Shown piece after piece: positions 1-8,999 of a stretch of DNA of 64,000 nucleotides. The notes under the pieces are model-generated. The model was not told the origin of the DNA and did no database searches. It saw only the letters and a program-made list of their open reading frames with translations. The translations under genes were made by a program, and so were the position numbers. The stretch's first letter is position 1, and each line of letters starts with the position of its first letter. The DNA comes from Cellulomonas sp. Leaf334 (GTDB lineage Bacteria > Actinomycetota > Actinomycetes > Actinomycetales > Cellulomonadaceae): positions 1,275,199 to 1,339,198 of the forward strand of contig NZ_LMOO01000001.1 in the NCBI RefSeq assembly GCF_001424195.1, given 5' to 3'.

Positions 1-762
1 GAGCCGCTCTGGACCGTCCGGCCCGCCGCCGGCCGGTGCGAGGTCATCTGCTTCTCGTCGGACTCGACCGCGTCCCTGAGCACCGTGACCCCCCGCCGGA
101 TGCGCACGATCGTCGAGGCCTGGACGCAGCGGACGGAGGCCCTGAGCGCACTGCCGGGCATCGAGCAGGTGTTCGTGTTCGAGAACCGCGGCAAGGAGAT
201 CGGCGTCACGCTGCACCACCCGCACGGGCAGATCTACGCGTTCCCGTACGTCACGCCGAGGACGACCGCGATGCTCGCGCAGGCGCACGCCCACCACGAG
301 CGGACCGGCCGCCTGCTGGGCCGGGACGTGCTGGACGCCGAGCTCGCCCACGGGGAGCGGATCGTCCTGGAGTCGGAGCACTGGGTGGCGTACGTGCCGT
401 TCGCGGCGCGCTGGCCCGTCGAGGTGCACCTGGCGCCGCGGCGCGACGTGCCCGACCTGCCGGCCCTGACCGACGCGGAGCGCGACGACCTGTCGACCGT
501 CTACCTGTCGCTGCTGCAACGGCTGGACCGGTTCTTCGTCGGCCCCGACGGCGAGGCCATCCCCCTGCCGTACATCTCCGGCTGGCACCAGGCACCCACC
601 CGCGAGGGCCGGGACGTCTCGCGCCTGCACCTGCAGCTGTTCTCGGTGCTGCGCGCACCGGGCAAGCTCAAGTACCTGGCCGGCGTCGAGTCCGGCATGG
701 GCGCCTGGATCAGCGACACCACCCCCGAGCGCATCGCGACCCGACTGCAGGAGCTGGCATGA
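1..762 (+). CDS. galT: Galactose-1-phosphate uridylyltransferase (5'-truncated)
   Basis: This is the C-terminal 253 residues of GalT, which transfers UMP from UDP-glucose to galactose-1-phosphate in the Leloir pathway. The frame is open from base 1, so the true start lies outside the window. Visible family marks are the GRCEVICFSSD segment, the catalytic HPHGQ motif followed by IYAFPYV, and the C-terminal GWHQAPTREGRD and HLHLQLFS-like stretch that carries the conserved His residues. The stop codon overlaps the galK start (ATGA), so the two genes are translationally coupled in one operon. The identification is firm; only the N-terminus is missing. Confidence 0.95.
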   Translation, partial: EPLWTVRPAAGRCEVICFSSDSTASLSTVTPRRMRTIVEAWTQRTEALSALPGIEQVFVFENRGKEIGVTLHHPHGQIYAFPYVTPRTTAMLAQAHAHHERTGRLLGRDVLDAELAHGERIVLESEHWVAYVPFAARWPVEVHLAPRRDVPDLPALTDAERDDLSTVYLSLLQRLDRFFVGPDGEAIPLPYISGWHQAPTREGRDVSRLHLQLFSVLRAPGKLKYLAGVESGMGAWISDTTPERIATRLQELA

Positions 763-1964
763 CCGCCGACGTGACCTGGCTGGACGTCTGGACCCCGCAG
801 GAGGGCGCCGACCGGGTCCGCGGCCTGTTCGCGGGCCGGTTCGACGCCGAGCCGGAGGGCACCTGGTCGGCACCCGGTCGGGTCAACCTGATCGGTGAGC
901 ACACCGACTACAACGGCGGCCTCTGCCTGCCCATCGCGCTCCCCCACCGGACGTACACCGCCGTGCGGCGTCGCGACGACGACGTGGTGCGGCTCGTGAG
1001 CGCGCAGGAACCCAACGGGATCCGGACCGTCGACCTCGCCGGCGTGGCCCCGGGCACCGTCGACGGTTGGGTGGGCTACGTCGTGGGGGTCGCGTGGGCG
1101 CTGCGGCAGGCGGGTCACCCCGTCGCCGGCTTCGACGTCGCGATCGACTCGTGCGTGCCGTACGGCGCCGGGCTGTCGTCGTCCGCGGCACTGGAGGCGT
1201 CGACCGCGGTCGCGCTCGACGCGGTGTTCGGGCTCGGCCTGTCGGCGTCCGACGAGGGTCGCGCCACGCTCGCCGCCCTGTGCGTGCGCGCCGAGAACGA
1301 GATCGCCGGTGCGCCCACCGGCGGCATGGACCAGGCGGCGTCGTTGCGGTCGCAGGACGGGCACGCGCTGCTGCTCGACTGCCTCGACGGCTCCGTCCGG
1401 CACGTCCCGTTCGACCTCGCGGCGCACGACCTGGCCCTGCTCGTGGTCGACACCCGCGCCGAGCACGCCCTCGTCGACGGGCAGTACGCCGCGCGACGGG
1501 CGTCGTGCGAGGCGGCGGCCGCGCGGTTGGGGGTCGCGACGCTGCGGGAGGTCTCCGACGACCCGCGCGGGCTGGAGTGGGCCCTGGGCAAGCTCGACGA
1601 CGAGGTCCAGGTCCGCCGCGTCCGGCACGTGGTGAACGAGATCGACCGCGTGACCTGGTTCGTCGCGCTGCTCGACGCCGGGGAGGTCGGGCTGGTCGGG
1701 ACGCTGATGAACGCGTCCCACGCCTCGCTGCGCGACGACTACGAGGTGTCCTGCCGCGAGCTGGACCTCGTGGTCGACACGGCCCGCGCAGCCGGTGCCG
1801 TGGGAGCGCGGATGACCGGCGGCGGGTTCGGCGGGTCGGCGATCGCGCTGGTCGCGTCCGACGAGGTGGACCGCGTGGCGCAGGCCGTGGCGGACGCGTT
1901 CGCCGACGCCGGGCTGCGGGCGCCGGGCTTCCTCGTGGCAACGGCGTCGGACCCGGCCGCCTGA
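759..1964 (+). CDS. galK: Galactokinase
   Basis: GalK phosphorylates galactose at C1 with ATP in the cytosol and supplies the substrate of the upstream GalT. The 401-residue length is normal for the family. The N-terminal galactokinase signature APGRVNLIGEHTDYNGG, the GHMP-kinase ATP loop VPYGAGLSSSAALE, the GAPTGGMDQ motif and the C-terminal MTGGGFGGSAIAL glycine loop are all present. The ATG start overlaps the galT stop by the ATGA arrangement, which fixes this start. An alternative frame reading further upstream is only the overlap with galT. Confidence 0.97.
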   Translation: MTADVTWLDVWTPQEGADRVRGLFAGRFDAEPEGTWSAPGRVNLIGEHTDYNGGLCLPIALPHRTYTAVRRRDDDVVRLVSAQEPNGIRTVDLAGVAPGTVDGWVGYVVGVAWALRQAGHPVAGFDVAIDSCVPYGAGLSSSAALEASTAVALDAVFGLGLSASDEGRATLAALCVRAENEIAGAPTGGMDQAASLRSQDGHALLLDCLDGSVRHVPFDLAAHDLALLVVDTRAEHALVDGQYAARRASCEAAAARLGVATLREVSDDPRGLEWALGKLDDEVQVRRVRHVVNEIDRVTWFVALLDAGEVGLVGTLMNASHASLRDDYEVSCRELDLVVDTARAAGAVGARMTGGGFGGSAIALVASDEVDRVAQAVADAFADAGLRAPGFLVATASDPAA

Positions 1965-2031
1965 CGCGACGACCGACGGCGGCGTTTCGTTGTCCACCCG
2001 TCGGTCCATGCGAGGAGCGGTCGGCAGCGCC

Positions 2032-2045
2032 TAGGGTGCAGAACC
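2032..2045 (+). promoter_or_regulatory. Putative promoter -10 element of lipoprotein 1
   Basis: TAGGGT at 2032-2037 matches the actinobacterial TANNNT -10 pattern and lies 8 bases before the ATG at 2046. No Shine-Dalgarno sequence lies between them, so the message may start at or next to the start codon. The preceding bases (GTCGGCAG then GCCTAGGGT) resemble those upstream of the paralogue at 12867 (GTCGGCAG then TCGCTAGGTT), which suggests related promoters. Confidence 0.4.
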
Positions 2046-2933
2046 ATGCGTGGACGTCGAGTGGTGACCGCGGTGGGCCTCCTCGTCCTTGCGGGCTGCT
2101 CGAGCGGCCCGAGCGCGTCGGACGAGGGCGCGCTCTCCGCGTATCTCGGGGAGTACGCGGCGCGGATGCACGCCGGGGATGCGGCGCGAGCGGTCGCCGT
2201 CGAGGAGGAGATCGCGTCCTGCATGCACGCGCAGGGTTTCGACTACGAACCCCGCCCGGACGGCGCCTGGCAGTCCGAGCTCTCCGTGGTCCCGCGCCAG
2301 CAGAACCCCCTGGCGTGGGCGAAGGAGCACGGCTACGGCATGGTCGACGCGAGCACGACGTCGGTGCAGCTCGCACCGCCCGACCCGAACGCCGACCTCC
2401 TCGCGGCGATGTCCGCGAGCGAGCGTGATGCCTACGACGAGGCCATGGTCGGCGCGGCGGCCGACGATCCGCTCGCGCCGGTCGACGGGTGCGCCGCACC
2501 GGCGGAAGCGGCCATGACGGGCGCGTGGCAGGACCCAACCTACGAGCACTACCTGGACGAGGCGCTGCGGATCGAGGAGTCCGTGAGGGACCACGCGCGC
2601 GTGACAGCCGCCACCACCGCCTGGCGCGATTGCGTCGCCGAGCGCGGGCACCCCGAGCTCGAGGAGCCGGGCGACGGGAGGCTGCTGATGGACGACGAGA
2701 TCGCCCCGTTCCAGTCCGGCGGCCCGGGGCACATCCCCGCCGCGCAGAAGACGCGGCTCCTGGCTCTGGAGATCGAGCTGGCGACCACCGAGGCGGAGTG
2801 CGACGACGAGGTCGGGCTGACCCGCACCCGGGACGAGTTGATCAGCGCCGCGCAGGAGGCGTTCGTCGAGGAGCACCGCGGCGAGCTCGCGGACTGGGAG
2901 CTGAGCTGGCCGGCGCCGTCGCCGTCGTCGTGA
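2046..2933 (+). CDS. Secreted lipoprotein 1 of a three-member paralogous family
   Basis: This 295-residue protein has a lipobox signal peptide (VVTAVGLLVLAGC), so it should be lipid-anchored outside the membrane. I recognise no enzyme domain. It shares an ordered set of motifs with the proteins at 6383 and 12867: a CMxxxGFxY segment near residue 60, a YG-rich segment (HGYG here), an isolated Gly-Cys, a W-x-DC segment (WRDCVAERG), a late Glu-Cys, and a C-terminal FVEEHRGEL. Four extracytoplasmic cysteines are therefore conserved besides the lipobox cysteine and could form two disulfides. It lies just upstream of a MacAB-like operon. Function unknown; a role as an accessory to that transporter is inferred only from position. 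Confidence 0.85.
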   Translation: MRGRRVVTAVGLLVLAGCSSGPSASDEGALSAYLGEYAARMHAGDAARAVAVEEEIASCMHAQGFDYEPRPDGAWQSELSVVPRQQNPLAWAKEHGYGMVDASTTSVQLAPPDPNADLLAAMSASERDAYDEAMVGAAADDPLAPVDGCAAPAEAAMTGAWQDPTYEHYLDEALRIEESVRDHARVTAATTAWRDCVAERGHPELEEPGDGRLLMDDEIAPFQSGGPGHIPAAQKTRLLALEIELATTEAECDDEVGLTRTRDELISAAQEAFVEEHRGELADWELSWPAPSPSS

Positions 2934-3087
2934 CACGCGGCCACGGTCGTCGATTCTAGTGCGTATCGCGCAGTAGTGTCTGCCCCGCAGTATCACGAAC
3001 GCATCATCCCCACGACGGATCCTCCGGGCCTCGCCGGGTCGGTACGTTCCCAGCGCACGTCCCGACGACTAACCGAGGAGCCCGACC

Positions 3088-4107
3088 GTGGGGGTCACCC
3101 GCAGGATCATCTTCCCGACCATCCGCCTGATCCTGTGGGCGGTCATCGCGGCCGCCCTGGTGAAGATCGCGTTCGCGGGCGCAGACGTGACCACGGTCGA
3201 CACGTCGCTGCAGCCCACCGGCGCCGTCGTCGAGCCCACCGTCGAGGTGTCCACCGCGACCGTGACCAACGCCGTCACGGTCCAGGCCTCGGTGACGGCG
3301 GACCCGGCCGTCGTCGTGCGCGCCACGCTCGCCGGCACGGTCTCCAAGCTGCTCGCCGCCGACGGTGCCGTCGTCGCGGTCGGGACACCGGTCCTTGAGA
3401 TCCGGCAGGAGACCCCGCAGGACCCGATCGTCCGGACGGACCCGGCGACCGGCGAGCAGACCACCACCGAGCGCCGGCCCAAGGTCACGCTCGAGACGGT
3501 GAAGGCGCCTGTCGCCGGCACGCTGACCCTGCCGACCCTGAAGGACCAGGTCGTCTCCGTCGGCGACGAGGTCGGCAAGGTCGCACCCGGCACGCTGTCG
3601 GTCACGGGCACGCTCACGCCCGACCAGCAGTACCGCCTCGTGGGCGCTCCGACGCAGGCAGCCGTGACCCTCACGGGTGGGCCGGCGCCGTTCGAGTGCA
3701 CCGGCCTGCGGGTCGGCGCGACACCCACCACCGGGACCCAGCAGGTCTCCGACGGCACGACGAGCTCGTCGGGCTCGGTCACCTGCGCGATCCCGGCGGG
3801 GATCACGGCGTTCCCCGGCCTCGGTGCGACGGTCGAGATCACCAACGGCACGGCGGCCGACGCGGTGGTCGTCCCGATCACCGCGGTACAGGGCACCGTG
3901 CAGGCGGGGAACGTCTGGGTGGTCGCCGCCGACGGCACGAACGAGAAGCGCGCCGTGGTCCTGGGTCTGACCGACGGGAAGAACGTGCAGGTCACCGAGG
4001 GCCTGGCCGCCGGCGACACCATCCTCGAGTTCATCCCGGTGCCCGGCGGCACGGGCAAGCAGGTCGACTGCAGCGTCGACTACGACCCGATGGTCTGCGG
4101 CGGATGA
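3088..4107 (+). CDS. Membrane-fusion (HlyD/MacA-like) adaptor protein 1
   Basis: This 339-residue protein has one N-terminal membrane segment (about residues 9-29) followed by an extracytoplasmic region. Two half-motifs typical of the biotinyl-lipoyl-like fold of adaptors are visible: RATLAGTVSKLLAADGAVVAVG with ILEIRQ-type continuation, and TVKAPVAGTLTLPTL. A beta-barrel-like C-terminal part follows. The GTG start has a GAGGAG ribosome site at 3075-3080. Its stop overlaps the start of the ATPase gene, and the permease follows, giving the classic MacA-MacB order. The substrate cannot be told from sequence. Confidence 0.85.
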   Translation: MGVTRRIIFPTIRLILWAVIAAALVKIAFAGADVTTVDTSLQPTGAVVEPTVEVSTATVTNAVTVQASVTADPAVVVRATLAGTVSKLLAADGAVVAVGTPVLEIRQETPQDPIVRTDPATGEQTTTERRPKVTLETVKAPVAGTLTLPTLKDQVVSVGDEVGKVAPGTLSVTGTLTPDQQYRLVGAPTQAAVTLTGGPAPFECTGLRVGATPTTGTQQVSDGTTSSSGSVTCAIPAGITAFPGLGATVEITNGTAADAVVVPITAVQGTVQAGNVWVVAADGTNEKRAVVLGLTDGKNVQVTEGLAAGDTILEFIPVPGGTGKQVDCSVDYDPMVCGG

Positions 4108-4883
4108 GCCTCCTCGAGCTCACGGACGTCACCCGGTCGGTGCGGCTGCCCGACGACCGGCTGCTGCACATCCTGCAGGGCGTGACCGTCGCGGTCGACG
4201 CCGGCGAGCACGTCGCGATCGTCGGCCGGTCCGGCACCGGCAAGTCGACGCTGCTCAACATCCTCGGCCTGCTCGACGCACCGACCACCGGGCAGTACCT
4301 CCTCGAGGGCGTGCCCATCGGCACCCTCTCGAACGGTGCCCGCACCAAGCGACGCGGCCGCGACTTCGGCTTCGTGTTCCAGCAGTTCAACCTGCTGCCC
4401 GGCCGCACGGCCCTGGAGAACGTGTCCGCTCCCCTGCTCTACGCGCGCGGCCGGCAGTTCTGGTCCCGGACGCGGCTGGCCGCGGAGATGCTCGAGCGGG
4501 TCGGCCTGGGCGACCGCGTCGACACGATGCCCGACAAGCTGTCGGGCGGTGAGCAGCAGCGCGTCGCGATCGCCCGGGCGCTCGTGCGCGGCCCCCGCGT
4601 GATCCTCGCCGACGAGCCCACCGGCGCCCTCGACGTCGAGACCGGCGGGGAGGTCATGGACCTCCTCGACGAGATCGCGTCGCAGACCGGTGCCGCCCTG
4701 GTGACGATCACGCACGATCTCGCCGTCGCCGCCCGCGCCGAGCGCCAGTACCGGCTCGCCGAGGGGATCCTGCTGCCCATCAGCCTGGACACGACGTCCG
4801 AGTGGATGGGCGACGTGCCGCTCGTCGCCGACCGGTCCTCCCACACCGAACGGCGCCTGCCCGACGCGGAGGTGCACGCATGA
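4104..4883 (+). CDS. MacB-type ABC transporter ATP-binding protein 1
   Basis: A 259-residue ABC ATPase of the LolD/MacB type. It contains Walker [10 protein letters not shown], the Q-loop [10 protein letters not shown], the signature [15 protein letters not shown], Walker [13 protein letters not shown] and the switch histidine in TITHD. It energises the permease encoded directly downstream. The start overlaps the adaptor stop (ATGA) and its own stop overlaps the permease start, so the three proteins are made in a coupled way. The C-terminus has an extra tail of roughly 35 residues after the fold, which is longer than in typical LolD-like ATPases. Confidence 0.93.
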   Translation: MSLLELTDVTRSVRLPDDRLLHILQGVTVAVDAGEHVAIVGRSGTGKSTLLNILGLLDAPTTGQYLLEGVPIGTLSNGARTKRRGRDFGFVFQQFNLLPGRTALENVSAPLLYARGRQFWSRTRLAAEMLERVGLGDRVDTMPDKLSGGEQQRVAIARALVRGPRVILADEPTGALDVETGGEVMDLLDEIASQTGAALVTITHDLAVAARAERQYRLAEGILLPISLDTTSEWMGDVPLVADRSSHTERRLPDAEVHA

Positions 4884-6124
4884 CCGGCGTCGTCGGTGCG
4901 GTCGTCGAGGCCTGGGGCGAGCTGCGGATCCACAAGCTGCGCGTCCTGCTCGCGCTCATCGGGGTGGCGTGCGCCGTCACCGCCATCACCGGGGTCACCG
5001 CGCTCGTGTCGATGCTCAACCAGTCGTTCACGGAGCAGACCGAACGCCAGTCGGGGCGGTCGGTGACGCTCAACGTCAACGCCTGGCCCCAGGGCGCGCA
5101 GGCCACGGCACCGGCCGGCTGGGACGAGGCATTCGGACGCGTGCTCGAGCGCTACGACATCACCTACGCCAGCCGCGACGAGTGGACGCAGGCGGCGATG
5201 CGGTTCCCGGACGGCACCCGATCGACGCAGGTGCGGGCCGTGGACGCGGACCTCGGCGTCATCAACCGCATCGTGCCCGAGCAGGGTCGCTGGTTCACCG
5301 GCGCCGACGAGGAGGCCCTCGCGCCGACCCTCGTCGTCAACGAGGCGTTCCTGCGTGCGTCCGGGCTCACCGACCTGTCGTCGCGCCCGACCGTCCAGCT
5401 GGGCGACCGTGCGCCGGTCACCGCGACCGTCATCGGAGTCCTGCGCGACGAGTGGCCGGGCGCCGAGCCGTCGGCGTTCGTCCTGTACGAGCATCTCCAC
5501 CGCTGGATCGGCCCGGACGGGTCCGGCGCACGCTCGGGCGGCTCGGGGCCCGCCGTGGCGGACCCGATGATGCCCGTGCAGGTGCCGGCGATGCTCCTGT
5601 GGGTGCCCGCCGAACGGTCGGCGGAGATCGGCGAGAGCATCCAGCGCGACCTGCAGGCGACCGCGCCCGGCTGGCAGGTGGACGTCATGGACAACCACTG
5701 GGACGACGGAGGGCTCGACCGCGCGACGAAGTGGGTCGGCATCGGGGTCGGGGGCTTCGCCCTGCTGCTCGGCGGGCTCGGCCTGGTCAACATCGCGCTG
5801 GTGACCGTGCGGTACCGGATCCGGGAGATCGGGATCCGCCGGTCGTTCGGTGCGACGTCCGGACGCGTGTTCTTCGGGGTGCTGCTCGAGTCGGTGGTGG
5901 CGACCGTGGTGGCCGGGCTCGTCGGCGTGGTGCTGGCCGTCGCGATCATCAAGAACATCCCCGTCGAGCGGGTGTTCGGCGGGGGGATCCAGGACATGCC
6001 TCCCTTCCCGTTCAGCGCCGCGATGGTCGGGATGGCCGCCGCCGTCGCGGTCGGCGCCCTGGCAGGACTGATCCCCGCGACGTTCGCCGTCCGGGTCAAG
6101 GTCATCGACGCCATCCGCTACTGA
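4880..6124 (+). CDS. MacB-type ABC transporter permease 1
   Basis: A 414-residue permease of the FtsX/MacB family. One membrane segment near the N-terminus (about residues 20-45) is followed by a large extracytoplasmic domain and three C-terminal membrane segments, the family's usual four-helix layout. The conserved [13 protein letters not shown] cytoplasmic loop between the later segments is a MacB hallmark. It would work mechanically with the adaptor and ATPase upstream to expel or signal about a substrate at the cell surface. ATGA overlap with the ATPase gene fixes the start. Confidence 0.9.
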   Translation: MTGVVGAVVEAWGELRIHKLRVLLALIGVACAVTAITGVTALVSMLNQSFTEQTERQSGRSVTLNVNAWPQGAQATAPAGWDEAFGRVLERYDITYASRDEWTQAAMRFPDGTRSTQVRAVDADLGVINRIVPEQGRWFTGADEEALAPTLVVNEAFLRASGLTDLSSRPTVQLGDRAPVTATVIGVLRDEWPGAEPSAFVLYEHLHRWIGPDGSGARSGGSGPAVADPMMPVQVPAMLLWVPAERSAEIGESIQRDLQATAPGWQVDVMDNHWDDGGLDRATKWVGIGVGGFALLLGGLGLVNIALVTVRYRIREIGIRRSFGATSGRVFFGVLLESVVATVVAGLVGVVLAVAIIKNIPVERVFGGGIQDMPPFPFSAAMVGMAAAVAVGALAGLIPATFAVRVKVIDAIRY

Positions 6125-6222
6125 CGTATGACATCCCGAAAAGGTTGTGCACCCCACGGTGGATGTTTCACCGCGAGCCGTCTCCCTAGGCTCGGGTCGC
6201 ACGACAGCGCACGTGAGGACCG

Positions 6223-6255
6223 CGCCGGGCGCCCGCGGAGGGCGGGCGTCCGGCG
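6223..6255 (+). terminator. GC-rich hairpin after MacAB-like operon 1
   Basis: Arms CGCCGGGCGCCCG (6223-6235) and CGGGCGTCCGGCG (6243-6255) pair over 13 positions with one G-T pair and a 7-base loop. It lies about 100 bases after the permease stop and before the next promoter region. There is no T-run, which is usual for terminators in GC-rich actinobacteria. It could also be a processing or stability structure. Confidence 0.5.
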
Positions 6256-6382
6256 TCCTCCCTGCGCGGCAGCGAGATCACCCCGGGGGATGATCTTTTG
6301 TCCCGATCTCGCCCGATATCGTCCAGGGCGACACCCCAGTGAGAGCGACTGTGACTCCCCCCTGCCGAAAGGGCACGCCACG

Positions 6383-7378
6383 ATGAGAACCACGCCGACC
6401 TTCACCGCGATCGCCACGGGGGCCGTCGCCCTGGCTCTTCTCACGGGCTGCAGCTCCGGCGGCGGCCCGACGGGCGACGCGACGCTGACCTACGAGGACA
6501 GCCCGCTCGCGGCGTACTGGGAGAAGCTGGGCGGGTCCCAGGACGAGGCGGAGATGGACGCCCAGATGGCCCGCTCCGAGGAGATCGTCGCCGCCTGCAT
6601 GCAGGACGAGGGCTTCGAGTACACCCCGCAGGACACCTCGGGCATGAGCAGGAGCTTCGACGACAGCGACGACGACATGCCCGCGTGGGACTCGCTCGAG
6701 TTCGCGGAGCAGTACGGCTACGGCGCCACCACGTCCCAGGACATGCCGATGAACCAGGGCGACGGCGAGGAGTGGGTGGACCCGAACGCCGACTACGTCG
6801 CCACGATGAGCGAGTCCGAGCAGCAGGCCTTCTGGGAGGCCCTCTACGGTGCGCAGTCGATGGATCCGGTGCCGGTCGACGAGGAGACGGCCGAGGAGGA
6901 CATCCCGGAGTACGACTGGACGACCGCCGGCTGCCAGGGCAAGGCCCAGCACGAGGTCTACGAGGCGGGCCAGATCTGGGACGACCCGGAGTTCAAGGAC
7001 CTCACGGAAGCGATGAACGAGCTGTGGCAGGACACGCAGACCGACGAGCGGACGACCACGGCGTACGCGAAGTGGGCCGACTGCATGGCTGACGAGGGGT
7101 ACGACTTCGCCAACCCGCAGGAGGCCCAGGACAGCATCTACGAGCTGACCGGCGAGATCCCCTACGACGAGGAGACCGGCACGCAGGACGAGGCCGCCCT
7201 GGCGGAGATCCGCGAGCAGGAGATCGCGACCGCCGTCGCCGACCGCACCTGCCAGGACAGCACGGGTTCCGCCCGCGCGGCGCTCCAGGCGCAGTTCGAC
7301 ATCGAGCAGGAGTTCATCGACGCGCACAAGGACGAGCTCGACGCCATGGTCGAGAAGGCGGCACAGGCCTCCAAGTGA
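6383..7378 (+). CDS. Secreted lipoprotein 2, acidic, of a three-member paralogous family
   Basis: A 331-residue lipoprotein with signal peptide and lipobox ALLTGC. It is strongly acidic. It carries the family motifs in order: IVAACMQDEGFEYTPQ, EQYGYG, a lone Gly-Cys, WADCMADEGYDF, VADRTC and the C-terminal EFIDAHKDEL. It is the family member with the longest inserts. The ATG at 6383 is preceded by a GAAAGGG ribosome site, so the longer upstream reading of this frame is not used. It sits between two MacAB-like operons; the downstream adaptor gene starts 34 bases after its stop, so it is probably the first gene of operon 2. Function unknown. Confidence 0.87.
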   Translation: MRTTPTFTAIATGAVALALLTGCSSGGGPTGDATLTYEDSPLAAYWEKLGGSQDEAEMDAQMARSEEIVAACMQDEGFEYTPQDTSGMSRSFDDSDDDMPAWDSLEFAEQYGYGATTSQDMPMNQGDGEEWVDPNADYVATMSESEQQAFWEALYGAQSMDPVPVDEETAEEDIPEYDWTTAGCQGKAQHEVYEAGQIWDDPEFKDLTEAMNELWQDTQTDERTTTAYAKWADCMADEGYDFANPQEAQDSIYELTGEIPYDEETGTQDEAALAEIREQEIATAVADRTCQDSTGSARAALQAQFDIEQEFIDAHKDELDAMVEKAAQASK

Positions 7379-7412
7379 GCAACCGCATCGTGGTCCTGCC
7401 AGGAGGAGAGAA

Positions 7413-8999
7413 ATGAGCACGCAGGTCACCGGAGGGCGGCGCACCATCGTCGTGATGGCGGTCGTCGCCGTCGTCTGCCTCGCCGCAGGAGTGCTCCTGA
7501 GCAGGCTGATCGTGTCGCCGGGCAAGGCGGCCGCCGACGCGGCACCCCCCACGGCCGGTCCGATCACCGTGCCGGTGGAGAGCCGGGTCATCGCGAACGA
7601 GCTCGTCATCCGTGGCGACATCGGGTACGACGACCCGGTCGCCCTGCGGGTCGAGACCGGGGACCTGGGCGGGCCGGCCGTCGTCACCGGCCAGGTGCCG
7701 GTGGTCGGTGCCGAGATCGGTCCGGCCTCGGTCGCGCTCGAGATCGTCGGCCGGCCGGTCATCGTGCTGCCGGGCGACCTGCCGACGTACCGCTCGCTGC
7801 GGGCGGGGGTCTCGGGGCCCGACGTCCGTCAGCTCAAGGCCGCACTGGTCGCCCTCGGCATCGACACCGGCAACGCGGAGAGCGACGCCTACGACGCCGC
7901 GACCGCCGCGGGTGTCCGCGCGCTGTACCAGCGCGTCGGGTACGAGCCGCCGTCGGCGGGCGAGGAGCTCCAGGACGCCGTCGCGGCGGCACGCGACGGT
8001 GTCCGGTCGGCGCAGGACGCGCTGAGCGCCGCCCAGCGTGAGCTGGCGGCCGCGGCCGTCGGCCCGCTGCAGTCGGTGATCATCGGCCTGGACACGTCGG
8101 TCACGGTCGCCCAGGCGACGCTCGACCAGGAGCAGGCCCGGTGCACCGCCCCGACCGAGGAGGCTCCGTGCAGCCCTGTCGCGGTGGTGGAGGCGCAGGG
8201 TGCGCTCGCCCAGGCGAAGGCGGCGCGGGCCGAGGCGGGCAACCCGGCGGACACGGGCGCCCAGCGCGCGGCCGTCGCGTCGGCGCAGTCGCTGCTGTCG
8301 GCGGCCCGCGAGGACCAGGCCGAGGCGCAGACCGCGACGCTCACCCCGCTCCCGGCCAGCGAGATCGTGTTCGTCCCGACCCTCCCCCGCCGCGTGGACG
8401 TCGTCCAGGCGACCCGCGGCGGGACCATCACCGGGGAGTTCATGAGCGTGTCGGGGGCCACGATCCAGATCACGGGGAGCGCGACCCGTGCGGACGCCGA
8501 GCTGCTCACGGTCGGCACGGTCGGGTCGATCGTGCTCGACGACCAGGAGCTGCCCGTCACCGTCGCCGAGGTCACGGACCCGAAGGCCGCGCCCACGACA
8601 CCTGAGGGGGAGACGGAGGGCGAGGAGCAGGAGCAGGAGAACGAGCCGAAGGGTGACCGTCGGGCGGTGATCTTCACCCTGGGCAACCTCACGCCGGAGC
8701 AGGTCATCGCGCTGCAGAACACCAACGTCCGCGTCCGGGTGCCGGTGAGCTCCACGGAGGGTGAGGTGCTCGCCGTGCCCCTCGCAGCGCTGACCGCCGG
8801 TCCGGGTGGAGAGTCTCGGGTCGAGCTCGCCGGGAGCAGCGGGAAGGCCAGCTCGCTGGTCACCGTCACCACCGGCCTCGCCGCCGACGGGTACGTCGAG
8901 ATCGCGGGCTCGGAGACACCGCTGACCGCGGGCGACCTCGTCGTGGTCGGCGTTGCCGGCACGGACGAGAAGTCGGCCGACGCCGAGGCGGACGAGTGA
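7413..8999 (+). CDS. Membrane-fusion adaptor protein 2 with peptidoglycan-binding domain
   Basis: A 528-residue adaptor with one N-terminal membrane segment (residues about 11-30). Residues around 127-187 form a PG_binding_1-like domain (LRAGVSGPDVRQLKAALVALG, then DAATAAGVRALYQRVGYEPP). It is followed by an alanine-rich helical region (about residues 190-300) that probably forms the adaptor coiled-coil hairpin and includes two cysteines, and then a beta-rich C-terminal half with a Glu-rich insert. The domain may anchor the adaptor to the cell wall of this outer-membrane-less organism. An AGGAGGAG ribosome site precedes the ATG. The gene is coupled to the ATPase downstream by a GTGA overlap. 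Confidence 0.88.
   Translation: MSTQVTGGRRTIVVMAVVAVVCLAAGVLLSRLIVSPGKAAADAAPPTAGPITVPVESRVIANELVIRGDIGYDDPVALRVETGDLGGPAVVTGQVPVVGAEIGPASVALEIVGRPVIVLPGDLPTYRSLRAGVSGPDVRQLKAALVALGIDTGNAESDAYDAATAAGVRALYQRVGYEPPSAGEELQDAVAAARDGVRSAQDALSAAQRELAAAAVGPLQSVIIGLDTSVTVAQATLDQEQARCTAPTEEAPCSPVAVVEAQGALAQAKAARAEAGNPADTGAQRAAVASAQSLLSAAREDQAEAQTATLTPLPASEIVFVPTLPRRVDVVQATRGGTITGEFMSVSGATIQITGSATRADAELLTVGTVGSIVLDDQELPVTVAEVTDPKAAPTTPEGETEGEEQEQENEPKGDRRAVIFTLGNLTPEQVIALQNTNVRVRVPVSSTEGEVLAVPLAALTAGPGGESRVELAGSSGKASSLVTVTTGLAADGYVEIAGSETPLTAGDLVVVGVAGTDEKSADAEADE

Noticed and set aside
501..2009. Minus-strand 502-codon frame opposite galT-galK
   Set aside because: No domain, biased composition and complete overlap with two firmly identified genes.
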